Assembly (NCBI RefSeq): GCF_030929505.1
Contig: NZ_JAVFVV010000012.1
Span: 150,770 to 214,769, forward strand
Reading direction: 5' to 3'
Origin: Mesorhizobium sp. LHD-90
GTDB taxonomy: Bacteria > Pseudomonadota > Alphaproteobacteria > Rhizobiales > Rhizobiaceae
DNA: 64,000 nt
Every line of letters begins with the position of its first letter. The stretch's first letter is position 1. The position numbers were made by a program, and so were the translations under genes. The notes beneath the pieces are model-generated. The model was not told the origin of the DNA. It searched no databases and saw only the letters and a list, made by a program, of their open reading frames with translations. Positions 26,422 through 34,857 of this stretch are shown here, piece by piece.

Positions 26422-26509
26422 GATCGTCGTTCCCTCTTGCGGTGTCACCCAAAGACTCTGCGGTCGTTGACATATCCTACTAGACGAAAACCCATGCATC
26501 TGCAATTAT

Positions 26510-26523
26510 CTTTAAGCCTAAAA
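26510..26523. promoter_or_regulatory. AAGC-centred operator motif, site 1
   Basis: CTTTAAGCCTAAAA lies 5 bases upstream of the 26528 start in the divergent gap with the cyclase gene. It fits the consensus YTTYAAGCNTRAAA shared with sites at 34792, 57952 and 58886. So close to the start codon it would act as a repressor site. Confidence 0.55.
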
Positions 26524-26527
26524 CAAA

Positions 26528-28114
26528 ATGGGTGGGGGCGTGAGCGAGTTCGACGCCATACTGGTCGGGGCGGGCCACAACAGCCTGGCATGCGCCGCGC
26601 ATCTGGCCGCGAAAGGCTGGAAAGTCGGCGTTTTCGAACGCAACGCGACGCTTGGCGGCGCCGTCAGGACGCAGGAATACACGCTTCCCGGTTTCCGTCA
26701 CGATTTCGGCGCGATGAATCTGAGCCTGTTCGCCGGCTCGGCCTTCCACAAAATGTATGCAAATGAATTGAAATCGCATGGGCTCGAATTCGCGCCCGTG
26801 GCCGATTGTTTCGCCAGCGTCTTCCCCGACGGCAAATGGTTCGGGGTGAGCACCGACCTGGAAAAAACGGCGACGCGCATCGCAGCCTTCTCGTCCGCCG
26901 ACGCCGATGCATGGCGAAAGCTGGTGGCGGCGTTTCCGGGTGAGGCGGAGCATCTGTTCCGCCTGCTCGGCTCGCCGATGGGTTTTCGCGCGCTGGCCGG
27001 CACCGGCTGGAATCTCTGGCGGAAAAAGGGGGTTTCCGGCGCGCTCGACACCGCCCGGCTGCTGCTGTCGTCGCCGCGCGCCTGGCTGGACGAGAATTTC
27101 GCCTCGCCGCATGTCAAGGCGACGCTGGCCGCCTGGGGCATGCATCTCGACTTCGCACCCGACATCGCCGGCGGCGCGGTATTCCCATATCTGGAATCCA
27201 TGGCCAACCAAAATTTCGGCATGGTGCTCGGCAAAGGTGGGGCCGACACGATGATCCGGGCGCTGGAGAACATGGTGACCGCGGCGGGCGGAAAAATCTT
27301 CACCAATGCCGATGTGGCCGAGATCACAACGGCGGGCGGCAAGGCCACCGGCATCCGGCTCGCCTCAGGCGAGACGCATAGTGCGGCGAAGGCGGTGATC
27401 GCCGGCGTCGCACCAGGCGCCTTGGCGGGCAGGCTTTTGCCCAACGGTTCCGGCGATGCGGGATTTGACACGGCGATGAAAAAATTTCGCCACGCGCCGG
27501 GCACCATGATGATCCACCTGGCATTGGACGATCTGCCCAACTGGCAGGCGGGAGCCGAGCTTCGGCAATTCGCCTATGTGCATCTGGCACCGTCGCTCGA
27601 CCAGATGGCGAAAACCTACAGCCAAGCAATTGCCGGCCTGCTGCCCGACGAACCGGTGCTGGTGGTTGGCCAGCCGACTGCGATCGATGCTTCCCGCGCG
27701 CCGGCGGGAAAACATGTGCTGTGGGTGCAGGTGCGGGCGCTGCCTGCCGAGATTGCCGGCGATGCGGCGGGCGAGATCCAGCCGGCCCCGTGGGAGACCG
27801 TGAAAGAGCGGTATGCGGAGCGCGTGCTCGACATCATCGAGCACTATGCGCCGGGGCTGCGCGGAAAAATCCTCGGGCGCGCGATATTCTCGCCGCTCGA
27901 CCTCGAACGCGAGAATCCGAACCTGGTGGGCGGCGACCAGATCTGCGGCAGCCATCATATCTCGCAGAATTTCCTGTTCCGGCCGGCACGCGGCTTCGCC
28001 AAGTGGAATACGCCGGTGGAACGGCTGCATCTGACGGGCGCGGCGACCTGGCCGGGCGCCGGCGTCGGCGCGGCATCGGGCTTCATGCTGGCCCGGCAGC
28101 TTGCGGGCCGTTGA
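26528..28114 (+). CDS. Phytoene-desaturase-like FAD-dependent oxidoreductase (copy 2)
   Basis: The 528-residue flavoprotein has an N-terminal FAD motif (FDAILVGAGHNSLACAAHL, residues 8-26; ERNATLGGAVRTQE) and a C-terminal LHLTGAATWPGAGVGAASGFM region. It has the same layout as the protein encoded at 23798-25366 but is clearly diverged, so this looks like an old paralogue pair rather than a recent duplication. It heads a plus-strand run with RidA and a peptide-type ABC transporter. The substrate is unknown. Confidence 0.82.
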   Translation: MGGGVSEFDAILVGAGHNSLACAAHLAAKGWKVGVFERNATLGGAVRTQEYTLPGFRHDFGAMNLSLFAGSAFHKMYANELKSHGLEFAPVADCFASVFPDGKWFGVSTDLEKTATRIAAFSSADADAWRKLVAAFPGEAEHLFRLLGSPMGFRALAGTGWNLWRKKGVSGALDTARLLLSSPRAWLDENFASPHVKATLAAWGMHLDFAPDIAGGAVFPYLESMANQNFGMVLGKGGADTMIRALENMVTAAGGKIFTNADVAEITTAGGKATGIRLASGETHSAAKAVIAGVAPGALAGRLLPNGSGDAGFDTAMKKFRHAPGTMMIHLALDDLPNWQAGAELRQFAYVHLAPSLDQMAKTYSQAIAGLLPDEPVLVVGQPTAIDASRAPAGKHVLWVQVRALPAEIAGDAAGEIQPAPWETVKERYAERVLDIIEHYAPGLRGKILGRAIFSPLDLERENPNLVGGDQICGSHHISQNFLFRPARGFAKWNTPVERLHLTGAATWPGAGVGAASGFMLARQLAGR

Positions 28115-28173
28115 AACGACAAACGAATAGGACGCCGCCTCAACGGGCCGGCGAGGAACGAATGGAGGTGCCG

Positions 28174-28578
28174 ATGAAACGCAAACCGATCAATCCGGCA
28201 ACCATGTACAAGGCGACACCGTATGGGTTCTCCCATGCCGTGGAGCAGAATGGCGGGCGCACGCTGCACATGTCTGGCCAAGTGGCCTGGAACGCGGCAG
28301 GCGAACTCGTCGGCAGGGGCGATCTGGCCGCGCAAACGCGGCAGGCGCTTGCGAACTTGAAGCAGGTGCTGGCCGAAGTGGGCGGCACGCCAGCCAACAT
28401 CGTGCGGCTGAGAACCTATGTCGTCGGCCACACACCGGACAAGCTCGGCCCAGTCACGGAAGAGATCCTTGCCTTCTATGGCGACACCGTGCCGGCCGCC
28501 AACACGTGGATCGGCGTGCAGGCGCTCGCAATGCCCGACTTCCTGATCGAGATCGAGGCGACAGCAGTTCTAGACTGA
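28174..28578 (+). CDS. RidA/YjgF-family protein (reactive enamine/imine deaminase type)
   Basis: The 134-residue protein has the YjgF/RidA chorismate-mutase-like fold signatures: LHMSGQVAWNAAGELVG, QTRQALANLKQVLAEVGGTPANIVRLRTYVV and a final FLIEIEATAVLD. RidA proteins hydrolyse reactive enamines/imines, such as 2-aminoacrylate, to ketones and ammonia. The usual RidA active-site Arg is replaced in many catabolic paralogues, so the substrate is open. GGAGG 5 bases before the ATG at 28174 favours this start over the ATG at 28162. Confidence 0.85.
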   Translation: MKRKPINPATMYKATPYGFSHAVEQNGGRTLHMSGQVAWNAAGELVGRGDLAAQTRQALANLKQVLAEVGGTPANIVRLRTYVVGHTPDKLGPVTEEILAFYGDTVPAANTWIGVQALAMPDFLIEIEATAVLD

Positions 28579-28616
28579 AAATTCAGCTCACAATCAACAA
28601 CATGGGGAACATTGTC

Positions 28617-30146
28617 ATGACTATGAACAGACGCGAACTTCTCGGCTACGGCGCTTCGGCGCTCGGCGTGGCGGCGATCGGCATGCCGAACATCGCCCGC
28701 GCGCAGGCGAGCGAACTGACCATCGCCTACAACGTCAACCTGCCTTCCTGGGACCCGACCACCGGCCCCTCGGCCGTCAACCCGACCATCCAGGGCATCT
28801 ACCAGTCGGTGTTCGACCAGTTCATCCCGCAGGCGCCCGACCTGTCCTTCGGTCCCGGCCTGCTGACGCAATGGGGCTGGAACCAGGACCGCACCAAGGT
28901 GATGATGACCGTGCGCGAGGGCGTGACCTGGCATGACGGCTCGCCGTTCACGGCGGAGGACATCGTGTGGTCGCTGCAGCGCGCCGGCGACGAGAAGACC
29001 GGCAACCCGATCCAGTTCGTGTGGAAGAACGTCAACAACTTCAAGATCGACGGCAACACCATCACCGGCGACGTCGTCCAGTTCGACCCGGTCTATTTCA
29101 AGTGGATGTCGTTCCTCACCGGCTACGTGCTGCCAAAAGCCTATTATGAGAAGGTCGGCGCTGAAGGGTTTGAGGCAAAGCCCATCGGCACCGGGCCGTA
29201 CATGGTCGACAAGTTCGAGCGCAACGCCTTCCTGCGGCTGAAGGCCAACCCCAACTACTGGGGCGGCAAGCCGGCCTTCGAGAACGTGACCATAAAGTTC
29301 GTGACCGACGCGGCGAGCCGCGTCGCCGAGATCGAGTCCGGCTCCTCGCAGGTCACGCTGGAAATCCCCTACGAGGAATACGACCGGTTGATTGGCAAGG
29401 ACGGACTGGCCGGCTCCTGCGACACCGTCTCCGACATCGGCATGGTGTTCTTCAACGACATCGACGTGATGAAGGACGCCAATGTGCGCAAGGCGGCCGT
29501 CATGTCGGTGGACAAGAAGCTCCTGGTCGACCGGCTGCTGCGCGGCTACGGCCTGCCCATTGACACGCTGGAGACCCCGGAATACGCGGCCTTCGACCCG
29601 TCGATCAAGGTCGAATACAATCCGGACAAGGCGAAGGAACTGCTGGCTGCGTCAGGTTATTCCACCGACAAGCCGGTAAAATTCACGATCCAGACCACCA
29701 AGGGTTTCAAGCCCAAGGACTACGAGATGATCCAGGCGATCGTCGGCATGTGGCGCAAGGTCGGCATCGAGGCCAACATCGAGGTCTACGAGATCGCCAA
29801 GCATTACGAGCTGCGCGCCGCCGACCATCTCGCGCCTGCCGCCTTCTACAACTGGGGCAATTCGATCGGCGACCCGACCACCTCGACCGGCTTCGCAATG
29901 TACGGGCCGAGCCCGCATTCGGTCTGGGACGGCCAGGACGTCATCGACGCGATCAACCCGCTGTGGGCCGAGCCGGACGAGGCAAAACGCATCGCCGGCT
30001 GGAAGGCGGTGTCGAAACTGATCGCCGACAACGCCTATGTGCTGCCGCTGCTGCAATATGCGCAGCCGATCGTGCATGCCAAGGGTGTGAAGGTGGTGCC
30101 GCACAAGTCGGGTGCGCTGCTGCCCGCTTTGATGACGCCGGCGTGA
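28617..30146 (+). CDS. Peptide/solute ABC transporter substrate-binding protein (family 5), Tat-type signal
   Basis: The 509-residue periplasmic protein belongs to the DppA/OppA family (SBP_bac_5). The N-terminus MNRRELLGYGASALGVAAIG has a twin-arginine-like motif with cleavage after about residue 30 (ARAQA). The conserved VREGVTWHDGSPFTAEDIVWSLQRA and PIGTGPYMVDKFERN blocks are present. It is followed by two permeases and two ATPases, completing the system. The genomic setting suggests an aromatic or amine-type solute rather than a peptide, by inference. Confidence 0.92.
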   Translation: MTMNRRELLGYGASALGVAAIGMPNIARAQASELTIAYNVNLPSWDPTTGPSAVNPTIQGIYQSVFDQFIPQAPDLSFGPGLLTQWGWNQDRTKVMMTVREGVTWHDGSPFTAEDIVWSLQRAGDEKTGNPIQFVWKNVNNFKIDGNTITGDVVQFDPVYFKWMSFLTGYVLPKAYYEKVGAEGFEAKPIGTGPYMVDKFERNAFLRLKANPNYWGGKPAFENVTIKFVTDAASRVAEIESGSSQVTLEIPYEEYDRLIGKDGLAGSCDTVSDIGMVFFNDIDVMKDANVRKAAVMSVDKKLLVDRLLRGYGLPIDTLETPEYAAFDPSIKVEYNPDKAKELLAASGYSTDKPVKFTIQTTKGFKPKDYEMIQAIVGMWRKVGIEANIEVYEIAKHYELRAADHLAPAAFYNWGNSIGDPTTSTGFAMYGPSPHSVWDGQDVIDAINPLWAEPDEAKRIAGWKAVSKLIADNAYVLPLLQYAQPIVHAKGVKVVPHKSGALLPALMTPA

Positions 30147-30286
30147 GGCTGGCCGAAAATTCGCCAGGACGGGCTGCAAATGTCGATTTCTGCGCTTCCG
30201 GTGCTCACGTACCCAAACGTACGCTCCGCTCCGGTTCTCGAAATCACCATTTTCGCCTCGTCCTGACGAAATTTTGGGACCAGCCT
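30147..30286. repeat. Large imperfect palindrome between binding protein and permease genes
   Basis: The left half (30147-30215) and right half (30216-30286) are imperfectly complementary over about 65 bases, from AGGCTGG at the left edge to CAGCCT at the right, with a centre at GTACCCAAACGTAC. Such an element between the binding-protein gene and its permeases could form an mRNA hairpin that protects the upstream message. It differs in sequence from the CCCTCCCC-type elements. Confidence 0.7.
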
Positions 30287-30360
30287 CTGTAGCGCTCAAA
30301 ACTGGTGTTCACCGTCGTCTGCGACGGCTGGCATTGCCTTGTTCCGATGCACGGACAAAC

Positions 30361-31368
30361 ATGATCCTGCAACGCTTCCTAACGCGACTGCTCACCATGG
30401 CCGTCACGCTGTTCGGCGTGGCGGTGGTGGTGTTCGTCGTCATCCGCATCGCGCCGGGCGACCCGATCGCCATGATGCTGCCTCCCGGCGCCAGCCAGGC
30501 CGACATCGACCGGCTGCGGGCGCTTTACGGGCTGGACAAAAGCATCGTCGAACAATTCTTCATCTGGCTGGCGGGCGTCCTGCACGGCGATTTCGGCACC
30601 TCGATCTCACTCAGGCAGGACGTGCTGGGCCTAGTCATGAACCGCCTGCCGGCGACGCTCGAACTGTCGATCGTGGCGCTGCTGATCGCCGTTGCGGTCG
30701 GCGGCGTGCTGGCGGTGATCGGAGCGCGCGAGCGCGGCACGGCGGTCGAGGCCGGCATCGACGTCGCCAACGGTGCGGCGCTTTCCATTCCCGACTTCCT
30801 TTGGGGGCTGGCCTTCATCCTCGTCTTCGGCGTGCTGTGGCCAGTGTTCGAGATTTCCGGCCGGGTCTCGCCGCGGCTGGAACTACCCTTCGTCACCCAG
30901 TTCTACCTGTTCGAAAGCATCTTCCGGCTGCGCTTCGATCTGACGAAGGACCTGCTCAGCCATATGTTCATGCCAGCGCTGGCGCTTGCCCTACCTCTGG
31001 CGGCGATCATCGCGCAATTGCTGAAACAGTCGCTGAAGGAACTGCTGTCGCTCGACTATGTCGTGCTGGCGCGGGTGAAGGGGTTTTCCGAGACGCAGGT
31101 GATCTTGCGCGAAGCATTGAAAAATGCGGCCCTGCCGACGCTGACGCTGGTCGGCGTGCAGTTCACCTTCCTGATTGGCGGCACCGTCATCGTCGAGCGA
31201 CTGTTCTCCTACGAGGGGCTCGGCAACATGGCGATCGACGCGGTGATCAACCGCGACCTGCCGCTGATCCAGGGCATCGTGCTGGTGTTCGCGCTGCTGT
31301 TCGTGCTGATCAACCTGGCCGTCGACATGCTCTACGCCGTGCTCAATCCGAGGCTGCGTCATGGCTGA
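30361..31368 (+). CDS. ABC transporter permease (DppB type)
   Basis: The 335-residue membrane protein has the N-terminal FLTRLLTMAVTLFGVAVVVFVVIRIAPGDP of DppB/OppB permeases, about six membrane helices and the coupling loop ALKNAALPTLTLVGVQF (EAA motif, about residue 250). It forms the translocation pore with the DppC-type permease, whose gene overlaps its last 8 bases. Confidence 0.93.
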   Translation: MILQRFLTRLLTMAVTLFGVAVVVFVVIRIAPGDPIAMMLPPGASQADIDRLRALYGLDKSIVEQFFIWLAGVLHGDFGTSISLRQDVLGLVMNRLPATLELSIVALLIAVAVGGVLAVIGARERGTAVEAGIDVANGAALSIPDFLWGLAFILVFGVLWPVFEISGRVSPRLELPFVTQFYLFESIFRLRFDLTKDLLSHMFMPALALALPLAAIIAQLLKQSLKELLSLDYVVLARVKGFSETQVILREALKNAALPTLTLVGVQFTFLIGGTVIVERLFSYEGLGNMAIDAVINRDLPLIQGIVLVFALLFVLINLAVDMLYAVLNPRLRHG

Positions 31369-32206
31369 CGCGCGCACGGCCAAGACCTCGAACGCCCGCA
31401 TCTGGCTGGCCGGCGGCTGGCTGCTGGTGGCGCTGCTCGCCACCATCTTCGCACCGCTGTTGGCGCCGCAGGACCCGCTGGCGCAGGACCTGCTTTACGA
31501 GCGCCTGCCGCCCTTCTGGATGCAGGGCGCGGAGCCGGGTTTCTGGCTGGGCACCGACAGCCTCGGCCGCGACCTGCTCTCGCGCATTATTTACGGCGGG
31601 CGGGTGGCCTTCCTCGTCGCCTTCGCGGCGGCGGCCGCTGCCTGCATCGTCGGCTCGGCGCTGGGTCTGGCCGCCGGCTATTTCGGCGGCTGGACCGACC
31701 GCGTCGTGTCGCGCATCGTCGACATCTGGATGGCTTTTCCGCCGGTGCTGTTCGCCATCCTGCTGGTCGCAGTGCTCGGCACGGGTTTGAGTTCCGTCAT
31801 CATCGCAATTGCCGTGATCGACTGGACGCGCTTCTGCCGCGTCGTGCGCGCCGAGGCGATGGGCCAGGCGCGCATGGACTATGTCGAAAGCGCCCGCATC
31901 GCCGGCTTCGGCCGCTTCGACATCATGCTGAAGGAAGTGCTGCCCAACGTGCTGCCGGCCATCGTGGCGCTGTTGTCGCTGGAGATGGGCATCGCGGTGA
32001 TCGTCGAGGCCATCCTGTCCTTCGTCAACCTGTCGATCTCCACCGACGACCCGACCTGGGGCGGCATCATCGCCGAGGGGCGGCTGTCAATCCACCAGGC
32101 GTGGTGGGTGCTGGTGTTCCCGCTGGTCACGCTGTTCCTCACGGTACTTTCGTTCAGCCAGTTCGGCGAGGGGCTGAAAGCCAGATTCGATCCGGTGCTG
32201 AGATGA
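31361..32206 (+). CDS. ABC transporter permease (DppC type)
   Basis: The 281-residue permease has the family features TDSLGRDLLSRIIYGGRVAFLVAF and EVLPNVLPAIVALLSLEMGIAV (EAA loop), with about six membrane helices and the C-terminal SQFGEGLKARFDPVLR. Its start overlaps the DppB-type gene and its stop overlaps the first ATPase gene by 4 bases (ATGA), showing a tightly coupled operon. Confidence 0.93.
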   Translation: MADARTAKTSNARIWLAGGWLLVALLATIFAPLLAPQDPLAQDLLYERLPPFWMQGAEPGFWLGTDSLGRDLLSRIIYGGRVAFLVAFAAAAAACIVGSALGLAAGYFGGWTDRVVSRIVDIWMAFPPVLFAILLVAVLGTGLSSVIIAIAVIDWTRFCRVVRAEAMGQARMDYVESARIAGFGRFDIMLKEVLPNVLPAIVALLSLEMGIAVIVEAILSFVNLSISTDDPTWGGIIAEGRLSIHQAWWVLVFPLVTLFLTVLSFSQFGEGLKARFDPVLR

Positions 32207-33081
32207 TCCCCGCCCTCGAAATCTCCGGCCTCAGCGCCACGCTCGCGAACGGTGCGCGCGTGTTGCGCTCCGTATCGCTGACGGTCGAGCCCGGCGAGGT
32301 GCGCGCGCTGGTCGGCGAAAGCGGCGCGGGAAAGAGCATGATCGGCAAGGCGGTGCTGGGCGTGCTGCCGCCCAGCGTGCGGATCGCCGAGGGGCGGATC
32401 GGGCTGGAAGGCACCGACCTCGGCGATCTTTCGGCCAAGGCGCGGCGCGCGCTGATCGGGGCGAAAACCGCCCTGATCCCGCAGGACCCGCTGACGGCGT
32501 TGAACCCGTCGCGCCGCATCGGCCCGCAGACGACGGACCGGCTGACCAAAATCCTCGGCTGGGACGGCACGCGCGCCGATGCCCGCATCCGGCAACTGCT
32601 CGACGAGGTGCAGATCCGCGACCCCGAGCGGGTGCTGCGCAGCTATCCGCACGAGCTTTCGGGCGGCATGCGCCAGCGCGTGCTGATCGCCGCCGCCTTC
32701 GCCGCCGAGCCCCGGCTGATCGTCGCCGACGAACCGACCACGGCGCTGGACGTGACCGTGCAAAAGCAGATCTTGCGGCTGATCGCCGCCTTGCAGCGCG
32801 AGCACGGCACGGCGATCCTGTTCGTCACCCACGACCTCGGCGTGGTCGCCAAGATCAGCCAGAAAGTCACTGTGCTTTATGCCGGCAAGGTGGTCGAGGA
32901 GGCCGACACCCCTGCCCTCTTCGCCGATCCAAAACATCCCTACACGCGGGCTCTGATGGCGGCGACGCCGAAATACACCGACCCGTTCGCCTCGCTGAAG
33001 CCGGTCGACGAAGCGGTGCTGGCCGGCCTCGCCACCGAGATCGCGGCGGCCGACCGCGACTGGAGGGCGCCGCATGGTTGA
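32203..33081 (+). CDS. ABC transporter ATP-binding protein (DppD type)
   Basis: The 292-residue ATPase has Walker A GESGAGKS (about residues 40-47), signature LSGGMRQR, Walker B LIVADEPTTALD and the switch His in VTHDLG. The C-terminal part has the oligopeptide-transporter ATPase extension (FADPKHPYTRALMAATP). It is partnered by the DppF-type ATPase downstream. A palindromic element now separates the two. Confidence 0.94.
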   Translation: MIPALEISGLSATLANGARVLRSVSLTVEPGEVRALVGESGAGKSMIGKAVLGVLPPSVRIAEGRIGLEGTDLGDLSAKARRALIGAKTALIPQDPLTALNPSRRIGPQTTDRLTKILGWDGTRADARIRQLLDEVQIRDPERVLRSYPHELSGGMRQRVLIAAAFAAEPRLIVADEPTTALDVTVQKQILRLIAALQREHGTAILFVTHDLGVVAKISQKVTVLYAGKVVEEADTPALFADPKHPYTRALMAATPKYTDPFASLKPVDEAVLAGLATEIAAADRDWRAPHG

Positions 33082-33086
33082 GGCGC

Positions 33087-33182
33087 GGAAATGCGGGGAC
33101 AGTTTACTCAATTCCCCAGAAATTCGCAGTTCCACCTGGGTCTGGCTCGTGACGGAATTGAGTAAACTGTCCCCGTATTTCC
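33087..33182. repeat. REP-like element with 29-base inverted arms
   Basis: Arms 33087-33115 and 33154-33182 are inverted repeats with one mismatch in 29 bases; each contains GGGGACAGTTTACTCAATTCC in one orientation or the other. A 38-base centre is not conserved with other elements here. It sits exactly between the two ATPase genes of the ABC operon and ends 12 bases before the next start codon, so it could affect translation of the second ATPase. Confidence 0.85.
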
Positions 33183-33194
33183 GGAGACCGCGCC

Positions 33195-34028
33195 ATGGCT
33201 GACCCCATGTTTTCCGTGCGCGGCCTGAAGGTCGCGCTGCCCGACATGGCGCGAAAACCCGCCTTCGGCAGCGCGCCGAAGATCGAAATCTTGAAGGGAC
33301 TCGACTTCGACCTGCCGCGCCACCAGGTGACGGGCATCGTCGGCGAATCCGGCTCGGGAAAATCGACGCTCGGCCGCGCGCTGGTGCGCCTGCTGGAACC
33401 AAGCGAAGGCGCGGTGACGTTCGACGGGCGCGACATCACGCATTTGCCGGAGGGAGAACTGCGGCCGCTGCGCCGCGACCTGCAGATGATTTTTCAGGAC
33501 CCGATGTCGTCGCTCAACCCGCGCCGCACCATCGGGGCGATCATCGCCGCGCCGCTCAGGCAGAACGGCATGGCCGGCAATCTCGCCGGGCGCGTGGCGG
33601 AGGCACTGCGGCGCGTCGGCCTGCCCGAAAACTTTGCCAAGCGCTACCGCCACGAACTGTCCGGCGGCCAGCGGCAACGCGTCGGCATCGCGCGGGCGCT
33701 GGCGCTGGCGCCGAAATTCGTGCTGGCCGACGAGATCGTGTCGGGTCTGGACGTGTCGACCCAGGCGCAGATCCTGACGCTTCTGGAAAAACTCGCCTCC
33801 GAGATGGGGCTCACCGTCGCCTTCATCAGCCACGACCTGTCGGTGATCCGGCGCCTGTGCAAGCAGGTCATCGTCATGCGCCACGGGCAAATCGTCGAGG
33901 CCGGGCCGACGGACAAGATTTTCGCCGCGCCGCGGGATGCCTATACGCGGGAACTCATCGCCGCGATCCCGCTGCCGGAAATCGATGCCGGTTGGCTGGG
34001 CGAGCGCCAGGGCAAGGAGGCCGTCTGA
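33195..34028 (+). CDS. ABC transporter ATP-binding protein (DppF type)
   Basis: The 277-residue ATPase has Walker A GESGSGKSTL (about residue 52), signature LSGGQRQRVGIARAL, Walker B FVLADEIVSGLD and FISHDLS. It is shorter than many DppF proteins because the C-terminal Cys-containing extension is reduced. It completes the binding protein-DppB-DppC-DppD-DppF set encoded from 28617. Confidence 0.93.
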   Translation: MADPMFSVRGLKVALPDMARKPAFGSAPKIEILKGLDFDLPRHQVTGIVGESGSGKSTLGRALVRLLEPSEGAVTFDGRDITHLPEGELRPLRRDLQMIFQDPMSSLNPRRTIGAIIAAPLRQNGMAGNLAGRVAEALRRVGLPENFAKRYRHELSGGQRQRVGIARALALAPKFVLADEIVSGLDVSTQAQILTLLEKLASEMGLTVAFISHDLSVIRRLCKQVIVMRHGQIVEAGPTDKIFAAPRDAYTRELIAAIPLPEIDAGWLGERQGKEAV

Positions 34029-34099
34029 CGTTTTCCGAAGCGCCGGGCCAGCGGGCGCCCGGCGCGGCAACACAACCGCCCGCCAATGGGAGACGTGAC

Positions 34100-34699
34100 A
34101 TGCAGAACTTTATTCGCGGCGCCGTTTTCACACTGGCGCTGGCCACCGGCAGCAGCGCGGCGCTGGCAGATTCCATCCCCGGCATGCGCGGCCACGACCA
34201 CACCGGCGTGACCGTTCCTGACATCCCACAGGCCGTCGACTTCTTCACCAATGTTATCGGCTGCCAGAAGGCGATGTCGTTCGGGCCGTTCGCCGACGAC
34301 AAGGGCACCTTCATGAAGGACCTGCTCGGCGTCGATCCGAAGGCCGTCATCGAGGAGATCACGCTGGTGCGTTGCGGTTTCGGCTCGAATGTCGAACTGT
34401 TCAAATACACCGCGCCCGACCAGAAGGATCTGCAAGCGAAGAACAGCGACATAGGCGGCTTCCACATCGCCTTCTATGTCGACGACGTGGCCGCCGCAAA
34501 AACCTATCTTGAAGGCAAGGGCGTGGCGACGCGCATGGGGCCGCTACCCGTCAACGAAGGCCCTGCCGCCGGCCAGACGATCCTTTACTTCCAGGCGCCC
34601 TGGGGCCTGCAGTTCGAAGCGATCAGCTACCCGAACGGCATGGCCTATGAAAAGGACGCCTCGACCGTGCTGTGGAGCCCGAAGGAGCCTGGTAAGTAA
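34100..34699 (+). CDS. Exported VOC (glyoxalase/dioxygenase fold) protein
   Basis: The 199-residue protein has a signal peptide (residues 1-24, cleavage near ALA-DS) followed by a vicinal-oxygen-chelate fold. GHDHTGVTVPDIPQAVDFFTNVIG supplies the first metal His and GGFHIAFYVDDVAAAKTYLEGKG the second; YFQAPWGLQFEAISYP supplies the terminal Glu. VOC enzymes are usually cytosolic, so export is unusual. It is the last gene before the anthraniloyl-CoA operon and probably belongs to the ABC transporter unit. It could act on an aromatic substrate in the periplasm or simply bind it; function unknown. Confidence 0.8.
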   Translation: MQNFIRGAVFTLALATGSSAALADSIPGMRGHDHTGVTVPDIPQAVDFFTNVIGCQKAMSFGPFADDKGTFMKDLLGVDPKAVIEEITLVRCGFGSNVELFKYTAPDQKDLQAKNSDIGGFHIAFYVDDVAAAKTYLEGKGVATRMGPLPVNEGPAAGQTILYFQAPWGLQFEAISYPNGMAYEKDASTVLWSPKEPGK

Positions 34700-34791
34700 A
34701 CCGGAGCAGCACCCGCCACCCCCTCGCCTTCGCGGCACGGACATGCGTCGCCACCGCGGCGACGCAGACGGGATCGTTCGCAACTTCGAAA

Positions 34792-34805
34792 CTTTAAGCT
34801 TGAAA
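34792..34805. promoter_or_regulatory. AAGC-centred operator motif, site 2
   Basis: CTTTAAGCTTGAAA lies 53-66 bases upstream of the anthraniloyl-CoA monooxygenase start in an AT-rich promoter-like stretch. It matches the YTTYAAGCNTRAAA consensus and is the only obvious control site for the ten-gene catabolic unit that follows. The MarR encoded at 38125 within that unit is a candidate binder. Confidence 0.6.
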
Positions 34806-34857
34806 TAATTTCGCCTCCCGGCGATACTCGATTCCGAAATCCAGCGGAGGTCGCATC

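Noticed and set aside
30147..30360. Riboswitch or sRNA between binding protein and permease genes
   Set aside because: The fold is explained by one large imperfect palindrome. No conserved riboswitch core or promoter-terminator pair was recognised.
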